NCBI GenBank assembly: GCA_963825335.1
Contig: CAWGSP010000001.1
Location: 1-64,000 of the forward strand
DNA length: 64,000 nucleotides
DNA from: Methanobacterium_B sp963825335
GTDB lineage: Archaea > Methanobacteriota > Methanobacteria > Methanobacteriales > Methanobacteriaceae
Direction of reading: 5' to 3'
Shown here: positions 56,375 through 64,000 of the stretch, one piece after another
Position numbering within the stretch: position 1 is the stretch's first letter
How the letters are laid out: every line of letters starts with the position of its first letter
The notes under the pieces: generated by a model
Databases searched by the model: none
The model's input: the letters and a program-made list of their open reading frames with translations, nothing else
Told to the model about the DNA's origin: nothing
Made by a program: the position numbers and the translations under genes

Positions 56375-57294
56375 AATTCTCCCTCTTTATCGACTACAGA
56401 TTGAAGATATACTTCTTCGAGTGATGAACTGACTTTCCATGTGTCTAAAATTTTATTGGTCAATTTGAAAGCATCAAAATCATTTTTAGGATAATATGAT
56501 ATTAAAGGGCCTTCAATATTCATATCATAAACCTTATTTTCTATTTGTTTGGCTAGGTTTTGCGCATCATCATTAGATTGCAGGCGTAAAAATATTTTTG
56601 ATTTCCCCAATTCTGATAGTACACTGTCTAAAGTTCCATTTGCTATTATTCTTCCATTTTTCAAAAGAGCTACATGTGTACATACCTTCTGTACTTCTTC
56701 CAGGTCGTGTGAAGAAAAAAATATCGTTTTGCCTTGATTAGCTAGTTCTTTCATTATATTCCTTATGAGAACCCTTGATTCCGGGTCGACACCCGCAGTT
56801 GGTTCATCTAATATGAGGATATCTGGATCAGAGACTAATGCCCTTGCAAGTGCTAGTCGTTTGTTCATACCATATGAATAAGTAGAAACAATAGCGTGAC
56901 CCCATTCAGATAATTTAACCATCTCAATAACATTTTTTGCCTTTTCAACAGCCTCGGAACCCTTTATTCCATATAGTTTTGCCCAAAAAATCACATTTTC
57001 CAAACCTGTCAAATTTTCATACAACCCATTAAATTCTAACATAGATCCAATACATTTACGAGTATTTTGAGCTTCGACAGAATTGGAATATGGATCCTCA
57101 CCTAAAATATGAATACTTCCTGAAGAAGGTTTAACTAACCCTAACAACAATTTAATAGTAGTTGTTTTACCTGAACCGTTCGGCCCTAAGTAACCAAATA
57201 TTTGACCTTCCTCAATTTCAAATGATATGCCCTTCAGAGCTTCAAAATCTCCATAAAACTTATGAATATCATCAAGATTTAATATTGTCTGCAA
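56371..57294 (-). CDS. ABC transporter ATPase of the RiPP cluster
   Basis: A 307-residue NatA/CcmA-type ATPase. Walker A GPNGSGKTTTIKLLLG begins near residue 38. The signature is YSYGMNKRLALARALV, Walker B ILILDEPTAGVDPESR and the switch FFSSHDLEEVQKV. A C-terminal extension (about 220-307) is typical of drug- and bacteriocin-resistance ATPases. The start is a TTG at 57294, inside the last codons of the radical SAM gene (23-nt overlap), behind GAGGAGG. It pairs with the permease that overlaps its end. Confidence 0.9.
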   Translation of the reverse strand: MQTILNLDDIHKFYGDFEALKGISFEIEEGQIFGYLGPNGSGKTTTIKLLLGLVKPSSGSIHILGEDPYSNSVEAQNTRKCIGSMLEFNGLYENLTGLENVIFWAKLYGIKGSEAVEKAKNVIEMVKLSEWGHAIVSTYSYGMNKRLALARALVSDPDILILDEPTAGVDPESRVLIRNIMKELANQGKTIFFSSHDLEEVQKVCTHVALLKNGRIIANGTLDSVLSELGKSKIFLRLQSNDDAQNLAKQIENKVYDMNIEGPLISYYPKNDFDAFKLTNKILDTWKVSSSLEEVYLQSVVDKEGEL

Positions 57295-58651
57295 TTGCTC
57301 TTGCCTCCTCTAAAGCTAACGTTAAATTTATAGCCTTTCCCCAAGAACACTTATCTCCTAATTCTTTGTATTTTTTTAGTCCCCTTACCAAACAATTTCC
57401 ACAGAATCTAAAATATTCACAGTCCCCACATAATTCCTGTTTCGGATCCTTGACTTGTAATACAGGATATTCAGAGAATATTTTGAATAAATCATTGTCA
57501 TAAACATTAGCAATGGTTAAATCATTAGAGTCAGCCATTGGACACAATTTTATGTTTCCATCAGGTGTAATAGACATTACAGCATTTCCAACTCCACAAA
57601 GCAAATCTTTTCCTTCTGATTCTTTAAATTCTGGAGATTTAGTTACAAAATTCCCGAATTTTTTCTCAAGTTTCTCTGCAATATCATTTAATTTAGGTAT
57701 ATTTCGATGAGTAAAAACATGATCAAATGAAAGTTCAGGATATAGTTGACCTCGTCCTAATTGAACAATAGGAGATATCACAAATGACATAGCGCCTAAT
57801 TTTTTTGCTAAACTTGCAGTATTGAAAACGCTATTCATATTTTTTGGAGTAATAAGCATAGCTACTCTTACTTTGAAACCTTCTTTACTCAACAATTTTA
57901 TAGCAGTTTTGGCATGTTCAAAAGCACCTTTTTTATCACAAAACCAATCTACATATTCTTGATTATCCCCCGACAGGCTAATTTGAAACGATAAATTTGA
58001 TTTATATTTAGATAATTCTGCTATATGATCCATATTTATTATGTAACCGTTGGTAATAACACTTATAAAAGGAAAATGCTCAGCACAATATTTTACAATA
58101 TCCAGAAAATCTGGATGCAATGTAGGTTCACCCCCACTTATTTCAATAACAGAAACCGCATAATCTGCTGATAAGCTATTTAAAACTTGAATTAATTTTT
58201 TTGAATCTGCAAATTCTTTTCTTTCAGGACCGCTATCTATATAGCAGTGTCGACAAAAAAAATTGCATTTATAAGTTAATTCAACTGAAACTTGCGTAGG
58301 AGCATTAATTTTCCAGTTTCCAGTTATTAAAATATTCCTCTTAATAGGTTTGGTATAAATATCAATCAAAATACCATTATTTTCATTTAAATATGATTTT
58401 ATAATACTCAACGTAGGTTGATAGCCTTCGTTATAATGTGAACTAATTTTGCTAGCAATTTCTTCTAATTCTGTTTTCCCATCACACAATTCAATAATTC
58501 TACCTGCAGATTCATTAACTTCAAAAAACTGCTTATTATTTTTTAAATTAGAATTCAAATTAGTATAAATCCGTCCTCCTGTTGTGATTCTTTGAAGATT
58601 AAAACCCTCCTTTAAAACAGGAAATATTTTGTTTTTATTTTCATTTTTCAT
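57272..58651 (-). CDS. Radical SAM/SPASM peptide maturase (putative sactisynthase)
   Basis: A 459-residue enzyme. Residues about 20-98 form a PqqD-like peptide-recognition domain (FFEVNESAGRIIELCDGKTELEEIASKIS). The radical SAM core has C129-x3-C133-x2-C136 (CNFFCRHC), then SGGEPTLHPDF and SVITNGYI. The C-terminal SPASM domain shows GNIKLCP, then CGDCEYFRFCGNC and a final C, enough for two auxiliary iron-sulfur clusters. This order matches AlbA-type sactisynthases, which link cysteine sulfur to alpha-carbons. The precursor peptide gene lies 87 nt upstream. The reaction is inferred from domains and context. Confidence 0.9.
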   Translation of the reverse strand: MKNENKNKIFPVLKEGFNLQRITTGGRIYTNLNSNLKNNKQFFEVNESAGRIIELCDGKTELEEIASKISSHYNEGYQPTLSIIKSYLNENNGILIDIYTKPIKRNILITGNWKINAPTQVSVELTYKCNFFCRHCYIDSGPERKEFADSKKLIQVLNSLSADYAVSVIEISGGEPTLHPDFLDIVKYCAEHFPFISVITNGYIINMDHIAELSKYKSNLSFQISLSGDNQEYVDWFCDKKGAFEHAKTAIKLLSKEGFKVRVAMLITPKNMNSVFNTASLAKKLGAMSFVISPIVQLGRGQLYPELSFDHVFTHRNIPKLNDIAEKLEKKFGNFVTKSPEFKESEGKDLLCGVGNAVMSITPDGNIKLCPMADSNDLTIANVYDNDLFKIFSEYPVLQVKDPKQELCGDCEYFRFCGNCLVRGLKKYKELGDKCSWGKAINLTLALEEARAIADNIKS

Positions 58652-58738
58652 TTTTTTCCTACCTGTAAAATCTTTAATTTAAAAAAAATAAAGTGAATAT
58701 ATCTACTCATTTTAAACTCAACTGTAATATCGCTCAAT

Positions 58739-58852
58739 TTATATAGCTACAGCAGTCGAAAATGCACCATAAGATACTAATTCACATGCAACACACCCAC
58801 CACAAAGATAACAATACCATGCATCTGGTTTAACTGTTTTTGGTTCGATCAT
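58739..58852 (-). CDS. Sactipeptide-like RiPP precursor peptide
   Basis: A 37-residue peptide behind a perfect GGAGGTGA, five bases from the ATG. Residues 1-9 (MIEPKTVKP) form a short leader. The core begins D10-A-W and carries C14, C17, C20 and C23 in a C-x2-C-x2-C-x2-C row, then a tail E24-I37 of V, S, Y, G, A, F, T and I. Thurincin H precursor, a Bacillus sactipeptide, has the same cysteine spacing, a nine-residue leader and Asp and Trp just before the cysteine row. It lies directly upstream of the radical SAM/SPASM gene. A hairpin with four nested thioethers from the cysteines to tail residues is the likely product. It has no known archaeal counterpart that I recall. Confidence 0.88.
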   Translation of the reverse strand: MIEPKTVKPDAWYCYLCGGCVACELVSYGAFSTAVAI

Positions 58853-58914
58853 CTGTTCACCTCCTTCCATTTCAATGTTCTTAGTTTATATTTTTTATTA
58901 ATAAATATGCTCAT

Positions 58915-58947
58915 AGTAATATTTTATGATTGTTTCAAAATATTACT
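58915..58947. promoter_or_regulatory. Perfect 11-bp inverted repeat, putative MarR operator
   Basis: AGTAATATTTT and AAAATATTACT are exact complements separated by 11 bp. The element lies directly upstream of the TATA-like box of the precursor gene and about 63 bp from its start codon. The nearby MarR gene is the obvious candidate regulator. Confidence 0.6.
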
Positions 58948-58990
58948 TGCTTAATTTGAGATTATCAAAAATACGAATAAATATTGTTAT

Positions 58991-59023
58991 AGTACTACTT
59001 TAGGATTATAAGAAGATATTACT
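58991..59023. promoter_or_regulatory. Degenerate second copy of the inverted repeat
   Basis: AGTACTACTTT and AAGATATTACT pair at 8 of 11 positions with the same 11-bp spacer as the perfect copy, 76 bp further from the precursor. It is possibly a weaker operator for the same regulator. Confidence 0.4.
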
Positions 59024-59156
59024 AGTTTAATTATCAAAAGTCAGTAAATTACATTTTATCTTATAATTGACAGAGAACTGAAATATAATAAAATTTAATA
59101 CTTTAAAAAAAACCATAAACCAAAATTATTTCTTAAATACATCAAAATAATAATAA

Positions 59157-59603
59157 TTATTTGATATTCATTATAAGAATATCCTTAATATTTTCAATTG
59201 ACTCATACAATTTTTCCAAATCTTCATCCAAAAAATCGACAAATAATACTTTTATTTCTTCAATTTTATTTTTTTGCCAGTTATTCAAATATTCAATACC
59301 GCTATCAGTAATAGCAACATTTACCACTCTTCGATCAATCATATTAGGTAAACGCCTAACCTTTCCATTATCTACAAGTACATCCATAATATAAGTCATC
59401 TTCTGTTTATTAGTACCGATTAATACACTAATCTCAGACATAGATAATTTTCCCCGGTTTTTTAATATCATCAATGTTAATAAATGATCAAACGTAATCT
59501 TTCGGCGTCCACTACAACATTCATAACTAAAGCCAGTTTTCTTAAAAAACCTATGAAATATATATAAATTACACAACATTTCATCAAATTTAGAACAATC
59601 CAA
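59157..59603 (-). CDS. MarR-family regulator of the RiPP cluster
   Basis: A 148-residue winged-helix protein. The DNA-binding part covers about residues 35-98: FDHLLTLMILKNRGKLSMSEISVLIGTNKQKMTYIMDVLVDNGKVRRLPNMIDRRVVNVAITDSG, with the recognition helix TNKQKMTYIMDVLV and the wing at MIDRRVV. Dimerisation helices flank it. Two adjacent cysteines (C29-C30, in YECCSGRR) and C3 could make it redox-responsive. The start is a TTG behind GGGGGG. It lies upstream of the precursor on the same strand. Confidence 0.87.
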   Translation of the reverse strand: MDCSKFDEMLCNLYIFHRFFKKTGFSYECCSGRRKITFDHLLTLMILKNRGKLSMSEISVLIGTNKQKMTYIMDVLVDNGKVRRLPNMIDRRVVNVAITDSGIEYLNNWQKNKIEEIKVLFVDFLDEDLEKLYESIENIKDILIMNIK

Positions 59604-60221
59604 TAATAACCCCCCATTTATTATTCTAAACCAATTTTTTATTCATTTACATATATCAAACTTGAATATCATAATATGTCATGTCGCTCATATATAAGAT
59701 TATTCTAAAGCCCAATTTATATTTTCACTAAATATATTGTAGCTTTGATGAATATCATAATACAGCAAGTCTATAATTATTATCACACATTTAAAATAAG
59801 TAAAAAAATTTGTGATATTAATCACATACATTATCATACCTAATTTTGTTGATTTCTCAGGTTTAATCTAAATCAAATTATGATCATCCACCTCAACACA
59901 TAATAATAGAAAATCTAACCTTTGAGTAAACCAATTTATTCTTCCTTATAGAAATCATTTATAATAAAATAGAGCTAAGAAATCAATATTTAAACGGTTA
60001 AAAATTAGTGTGAAGCTTTTTATCATGGAATAATTTATTTTAGTCTTTATAATACAAATTTCGTCAACGCTTATTCTGGATATTCAATCATAAAATATGC
60101 GGCCAGTATCACATCATTTTAATATTATTTAACACGACACTGATAGTTTTTTATGATTAGACTTTAGTAACAATGTGAATGAATTTTTTTAATCATCGGT
60201 ATGGTTCGAAGTTTACTTCAA
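59604..60221. other. AT-rich intergenic region
   Basis: About 620 bp between the MarR and ArsR genes. It has many stop codons in all frames and no convincing ORF, RNA or repeat. The left end is the MarR promoter region. Confidence 0.55.
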
Positions 60222-60578
60222 TTAGAAACAATTTAGCAACGCCTTTATATTTTCGAGTATTTTTTGGTTTGCTAGTTTGTAATGAGTCCATACTCCTTCT
60301 TTACGCCAGTTTAATAGACCCGCATTTTTTAATATGTTCATGTGATGAGAAACCGTGGGCTGTGGTTTATTAAGTGCTGCCATTATCTCACATACACATA
60401 GTTCGCCAGGCTCCAATAAATATATGATTTTTAATCTGGTAGGATCTCCGATCGACTTAATTATGTAGGCGTTCTTTTGTATTTGATCTTCACCGGGCAT
60501 TTCAGACAATATCTTCTCCAGGCGCTCCATCTGGTTACTGTCAGGTCTACCTTCCTCAACTATTTCACAGGATTTCAT
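60222..60578 (-). CDS. arsR: ArsR-family metalloregulator
   Basis: A 118-residue winged-helix repressor of the ArsR/SmtB family. The metal-sensing motif ELCVCEI (two cysteines in helix 3) lies near residue 62, right before the DNA-recognition part KPQPTVSHHMNILKNAGLLNWRKEGVWTHYKL. Sites of this kind bind arsenite, antimonite or bismuth and release the operator. The start at 60578 (MKSCEIVEEG) is preferred over an upstream ATG at 60596. It is divergent from the phosphatase/ArsC-type gene and shares its palindromic control region. Confidence 0.9.
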   Translation of the reverse strand: MKSCEIVEEGRPDSNQMERLEKILSEMPGEDQIQKNAYIIKSIGDPTRLKIIYLLEPGELCVCEIMAALNKPQPTVSHHMNILKNAGLLNWRKEGVWTHYKLANQKILENIKALLNCF

Positions 60579-60598
60579 GGTCCCCAATATATCCACTA

Positions 60599-60614
60599 AT
60601 ATATTTAAATATAT
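60599..60614. promoter_or_regulatory. 16-bp palindrome in the arsR/arsC intergenic region
   Basis: ATATATTTAAATATAT is a perfect palindrome centred between 60606 and 60607. It lies 50-66 bp from the ArsC-like start and next to the ArsR start. It could be the ArsR operator or simply an overlapping TATA pair for divergent transcription. Confidence 0.45.
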
Positions 60615-60664
60615 AGATGTAAATATGGAAATTCAGGATTATTCTAAATTGAGGTATATATAAA

Positions 60665-61102
60665 ATGGGAACCGCTGAAAAGAAAAAAAGAGTTTTATTC
60701 CTCTGCAATCATAATGCTGCAAGATCTCAAATAGCCGAAGGCCTCCTCAAATCGTTGTACGGTGAATACTATGATGTTGAAAGTGCAGGAAATGATCCAA
60801 GCCACTTGAGTATGTACGCAACAAGAGTCATGGCAGATATTGGTGTAGATATATCCCATCAAAGATCAAAAAGTATGGAAGAATTTGAAGGGGTGGAATT
60901 TGAATACATCGTAACATTATGTGGAGGTTCTGGTGAAGTATGTCCAGTATTCTTAGGTGGTAAGAATCATATTTACAAATCATTTAAAGATCCAAAATCG
61001 CTTAAAGGAAGTGAAGATGATAAATTATTGGTTTTTCGAGAGGTAAGGGATGAACTTAAGGTATGGATTGAAGAAACATTCCAACCCAAAAAAAATTCCT
61101 AA
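60665..61102 (+). CDS. arsC: Arsenate reductase / low-molecular-weight tyrosine phosphatase family
   Basis: A 145-residue LMW-PTPase-fold protein. The phosphate loop C14-x5-R20 reads CNHNAARS. YDVESAGNDPSHLSMYATRVMADIGVDISHQRSKS follows, the usual segment of the thioredoxin-coupled ArsC group. FEYIVTLCGGSGEVCPVF provides the resolving cysteines C-x7-C. Together with the divergent ArsR it makes an arsenate-responsive pair. The arsenite exporter is not seen in this window. GAGG before the ATG supports the start. Confidence 0.88.
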   Translation: MGTAEKKKRVLFLCNHNAARSQIAEGLLKSLYGEYYDVESAGNDPSHLSMYATRVMADIGVDISHQRSKSMEEFEGVEFEYIVTLCGGSGEVCPVFLGGKNHIYKSFKDPKSLKGSEDDKLLVFREVRDELKVWIEETFQPKKNS

Positions 61103-61122
61103 ACCATAGCCATATAAAATCT

Positions 61123-62028
<906 letters not shown>

Positions 62029-62131
62029 TATCAATCACACTCACTCAATAAGTATCATTCATACATTCAAATATATAAATATATAGTCTCGACAAATCAA
62101 AGTTTAAAGAAACCATTATTTGAAAATGGTT

Positions 62132-62511
62132 TTAACTGGTATTGATCTCTTCTTTTGATACCTGTTTTCCTATAAAACCTCCAATAGTTCCGAAAACAGC
62201 ACCTATGATTATTATACCTAGTGTAATGATTAAAAGTTGAATCTCAAAAAATGGAATATCAAAATATCTATGTAAATTCATCATAAAAATCGTGGAAATA
62301 CCTTCAATTGCCATCGAAATTGTTCCCGCATAGAATCCATACCGAATTCTTCTTTGTTTAGCAAAATTAGTGGCTATAAATCCCCCAAATAATATTATTA
62401 TAACAGATCCATAAATACCAGTTATTGGATTAATTCGTAATGTAACAATTAATATAAAATTATACTGGTAATAACAGTTACGATCGGATTTCTAATGTCT
62501 AATTTTACCAT
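62132..62511 (-). pseudogene. Frameshifted small membrane protein (DUF5518-like)
   Basis: A strong Shine-Dalgarno (GGAGG) precedes an ATG at 62511 encoding MVKLDIRNPIVTVITSIILY, which then hits a stop near 62450. One base out of frame, the coding continues INPITGIYGSVIIILFGGFIATNFAKQRRIRYGFYAGTISMAIEG and on to the end KQVSKEEINTS at 62132. The joined protein would have about 126 residues and three to four helices, like the small methanogen DUF5518 proteins. Either a recent frameshift or a base error. An intact shorter ORF (60 residues from 62314) also exists. Confidence 0.55.
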
Positions 62512-63049
62512 AGTAATGCCTCCATCTTAAATAATATCCAAATTAAAAAAAATTCTTTATCATACACCATTTTTATGAAAATTGTTTTTATTCACTATCC
62601 CTTTCCAACTTGTCATCATATTTCATTATAATTCAATTATTGGAATATTCTGATCAAATTGGGTTTAATATCTACTGATTTAAACAGCACAAGCTATACA
62701 AAAATTATTTCCATTTATTAACTATCCTTTATTCCAATAATAACTAATAATATTTTCAAGTAGAACAAGTAATATCGGGTTTTGTTGTAGAATTTAATTT
62801 AAAAAAAATTATATTGAAGACATGATATTATAAGAGGGTAATGCTTTATGATAAAAGCTGAACAACAAGAGATGTTAATAACAAAAAAAGAATGGATTTT
62901 TTAGATATTATCCCCAATAATCTTAACTTCTCCATTTTATAGTAAAGTTCATAAACCATCTGATCGATCTTATTATCAGAAAAATTAACAGAAATATATA
63001 TAAAATATTTTAGCTACGTTATTAAATTATATTTGAGAGAGGGAAATTT
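62512..63049. other. Intergenic region before the next membrane gene
   Basis: About 540 bp. An 18-codon frame at 62848-62904 continues past a TAG for 27 more codons. I do not call it. The right end holds TATATATAAAAT near 62996 and the GAGAGGG of the next gene. Confidence 0.5.
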
Positions 63050-63412
63050 ATGATACGGAGTTTAATACCATTAATAAGCGGGATTTTCTTAATAATATGC
63101 TTTAGTTTTCTTTATTTGACAAGTTCTCAATCGACGTATCTTATCCCTTTCCTATTTTATATTGTATTTGTAATGATATTGAGGATTCACGATCTCATAA
63201 AACATTACAATAAAAAGTTTTACCTAGCAACTGGGACCTTTTTTTTAGCAATAATGTGGATCATAAGTTTCATCCAACCAATTTTACATAATATAATATA
63301 TTACCTAGAATTAGTAATATTTACATTGATCATAATTGCAATGTTAAGATCTACTATATCTCAGCAAAAAAAAGAGAAAAATCAAAATAAATCCTCAAAA
63401 GAGATTATTTAA
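63050..63412 (+). CDS. Hypothetical four-helix membrane protein
   Basis: A 120-residue integral membrane protein with four hydrophobic segments (about residues 5-25, 29-47, 58-78 and 82-100) and a basic, glutamine- and asparagine-rich cytoplasmic tail (SQQKKEKNQNKSSKEII). GAGAGGG sits seven bases before the ATG. The family is not recognised. Confidence 0.7.
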   Translation: MIRSLIPLISGIFLIICFSFLYLTSSQSTYLIPFLFYIVFVMILRIHDLIKHYNKKFYLATGTFFLAIMWIISFIQPILHNIIYYLELVIFTLIIIAMLRSTISQQKKEKNQNKSSKEII

Positions 63413-63513
63413 TCTTCAGTGAATATGGATACCCACATCAGTTAAATCAGCTATTCTGCAAACCTAATAATCAATTTTGTTAGACAAAATTAACAATTTT
63501 AGGAAAATTTATA

Positions 63514-63627
63514 ATGTCGTCAAAAAAACCAAATCCAAATAAATTTTATTATTTTTATTGGTATAGTATAGCAATCCTAGTTATAATAGCTGTTAGTAGT
63601 TCTATTTTACATGTACTGGGCAAATGA
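63514..63627 (+). CDS. Very small single-helix membrane protein
   Basis: A 37-residue frame with a basic start (MSSKKPNPNKFYYFYW) and one hydrophobic helix (YSIAILVIIAVSSSILHVLG). AGGA is present upstream of the ATG at 63514. It starts 101 nt after the preceding gene. A real small membrane protein is likely but unproven. Confidence 0.5.
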   Translation: MSSKKPNPNKFYYFYWYSIAILVIIAVSSSILHVLGK

Positions 63628-63807
63628 CAATTCAGTAATAGAAACTGAAGTAGGTATTCGCAGGAACAGATAACAGTTCAACACGATTGTTCATATCATC
63701 GAACTATTTATGATTTCAGCTCTAATCCACCATCAAAATTTCAATTATTTTATTCTTAACTGTTACAGTAAATATGACTAGTAAAAAAAAAATTTTTTGA
63801 CTTAAAA

Positions 63808-64000
63808 TTAGTCATCGTCAGATTGTCCAACCAAGGTCCACATCACACCAAATTTATCGTGAACAACCCCAAAACAGGGACTGAAAAATGACTGCTGTAA
63901 AGGAATGCCCACCGAACCATCTTCAGATAATACATTGAAAGCTTTTTTTACCTTCTCGACTTCAAACTCAACAGCAATAGAAACTCTCTCGGATTCTGCA
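63808..64000 (-). CDS. VOC-family (PhnB-like) protein, partial
   Basis: The C-terminal 63 residues of a protein whose start lies beyond the right edge. It shows the beta-alpha-beta end of the VOC/glyoxalase superfamily, PhnB/3-demethylubiquinone-methyltransferase-like subgroup: VSIAVEFEVEKVKKAFNVLSEDGSVGIPLQQSFFSPCFGVVHDKFGVMWTLVG. Members bind a metal or small ligand. The role here is unknown. Confidence 0.85.
   Translation of the reverse strand, partial: AESERVSIAVEFEVEKVKKAFNVLSEDGSVGIPLQQSFFSPCFGVVHDKFGVMWTLVGQSDDD

Larger units (their letters stand above)
58853..59156. other. Control region between the MarR gene and the precursor
   Basis: About 300 bp, very AT-rich. It holds the Shine-Dalgarno and TATA-like TTTATTAATA of the precursor (near 58897-58906), a perfect inverted repeat and its degenerate second copy. 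Confidence 0.7.

Noticed and set aside
62848..62986. An 18-codon frame that continues for 27 codons past a TAG, possibly pyrrolysine
   Set aside because: No pylT, pylS or pyl genes are seen, Methanobacterium generally lacks them, and the frame has no recognised family. The TAG is most simply a stop.

Overview
The window reads as a chromosomal segment of a mesophilic methanogenic archaeon of the Methanobacteriales, most likely a Methanobacterium species. The evidence is a HMf-type archaeal histone, a group II thermosome subunit, Hel308, archaeal Elp3, ribosomal protein S17e, the GHMP-type shikimate kinase, CofH for coenzyme F420, tandem DUF2115 proteins and adhesin-like surface proteins with the N-terminal region usual in this order. 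The DNA is AT-rich with long intergenic spacers, GGAGGTGA-type ribosome binding sites and TATA-type promoters. The order thioredoxin-cbiD-moaC-hel308-DUF2115-DUF2115 and the lysine/shikimate block match, from memory, the MTH799-812 region of Methanothermobacter thermautotrophicus. I saw no tRNA, rRNA, CRISPR array or insertion sequence.

Layout. 1-3.9 kb: the start of a receiver-PAS signalling protein, a split zinc-ribbon/membrane gene, a metallo-beta-lactamase/TauE operon under a 34-bp palindrome, and a TetR regulator. 4-8.8 kb: AMP-forming acetyl-CoA synthetase, thermosome and a coiled-coil protein, all on minus. 9-14.6 kb: a minus-strand biosynthetic block aroK-aroQ-rps17e-lysC-dapA-dapB-asd. 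15-20 kb: an MFS transporter, two PAP2 phosphatases and small regulators or membrane proteins. 20.5-25.9 kb: the conserved thioredoxin-cbiD-moaC-hel308-DUF2115 run. 26-29 kb: small conserved proteins (DUF488, coiled coil, DUF2098, PRC barrel). 29.4-45 kb: an envelope region with a glycosidase-like surface protein, two large adhesin-like proteins and a transglutaminase, interrupted by housekeeping genes (site-2 protease, elp3, deoC, cofH, histone). 45-53 kb: rubrerythrin, a P-type proton ATPase, an APC permease, a YtfJ/DUF2953/YtfJ trio and a lipoprotein. 60-64 kb: an ArsR/ArsC pair, a QueG-like iron-sulfur protein and small membrane proteins.

The most notable system lies at 53.9-59.6 kb on the minus strand. 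A MarR regulator is followed by a 37-residue peptide gene that had to be read from the raw sequence. That peptide has a short leader and four cysteines in a C-x2-C-x2-C-x2-C row, then a small-residue and aromatic tail. Next come a radical SAM/SPASM maturase with an N-terminal PqqD-like domain, a NatA/NatB-type ABC pair and a full ABC exporter. This is the layout of a sactipeptide (sulfur-to-alpha-carbon thioether) RiPP pathway. The precursor resembles the Bacillus bacteriocin thurincin H in cysteine spacing, leader length and the Asp and Trp before the first cysteine. A perfect 11-bp inverted repeat, with a degenerate second copy of the same geometry, sits between the regulator and the precursor and is a good operator candidate.

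Several small genes look frame-disrupted (918-1155, 53590-53827, 62132-62511). These may be decaying genes or base-call errors in homopolymer-rich DNA. Start codons were moved inward from the longest reading frame wherever a Shine-Dalgarno sequence clearly marked a later start.
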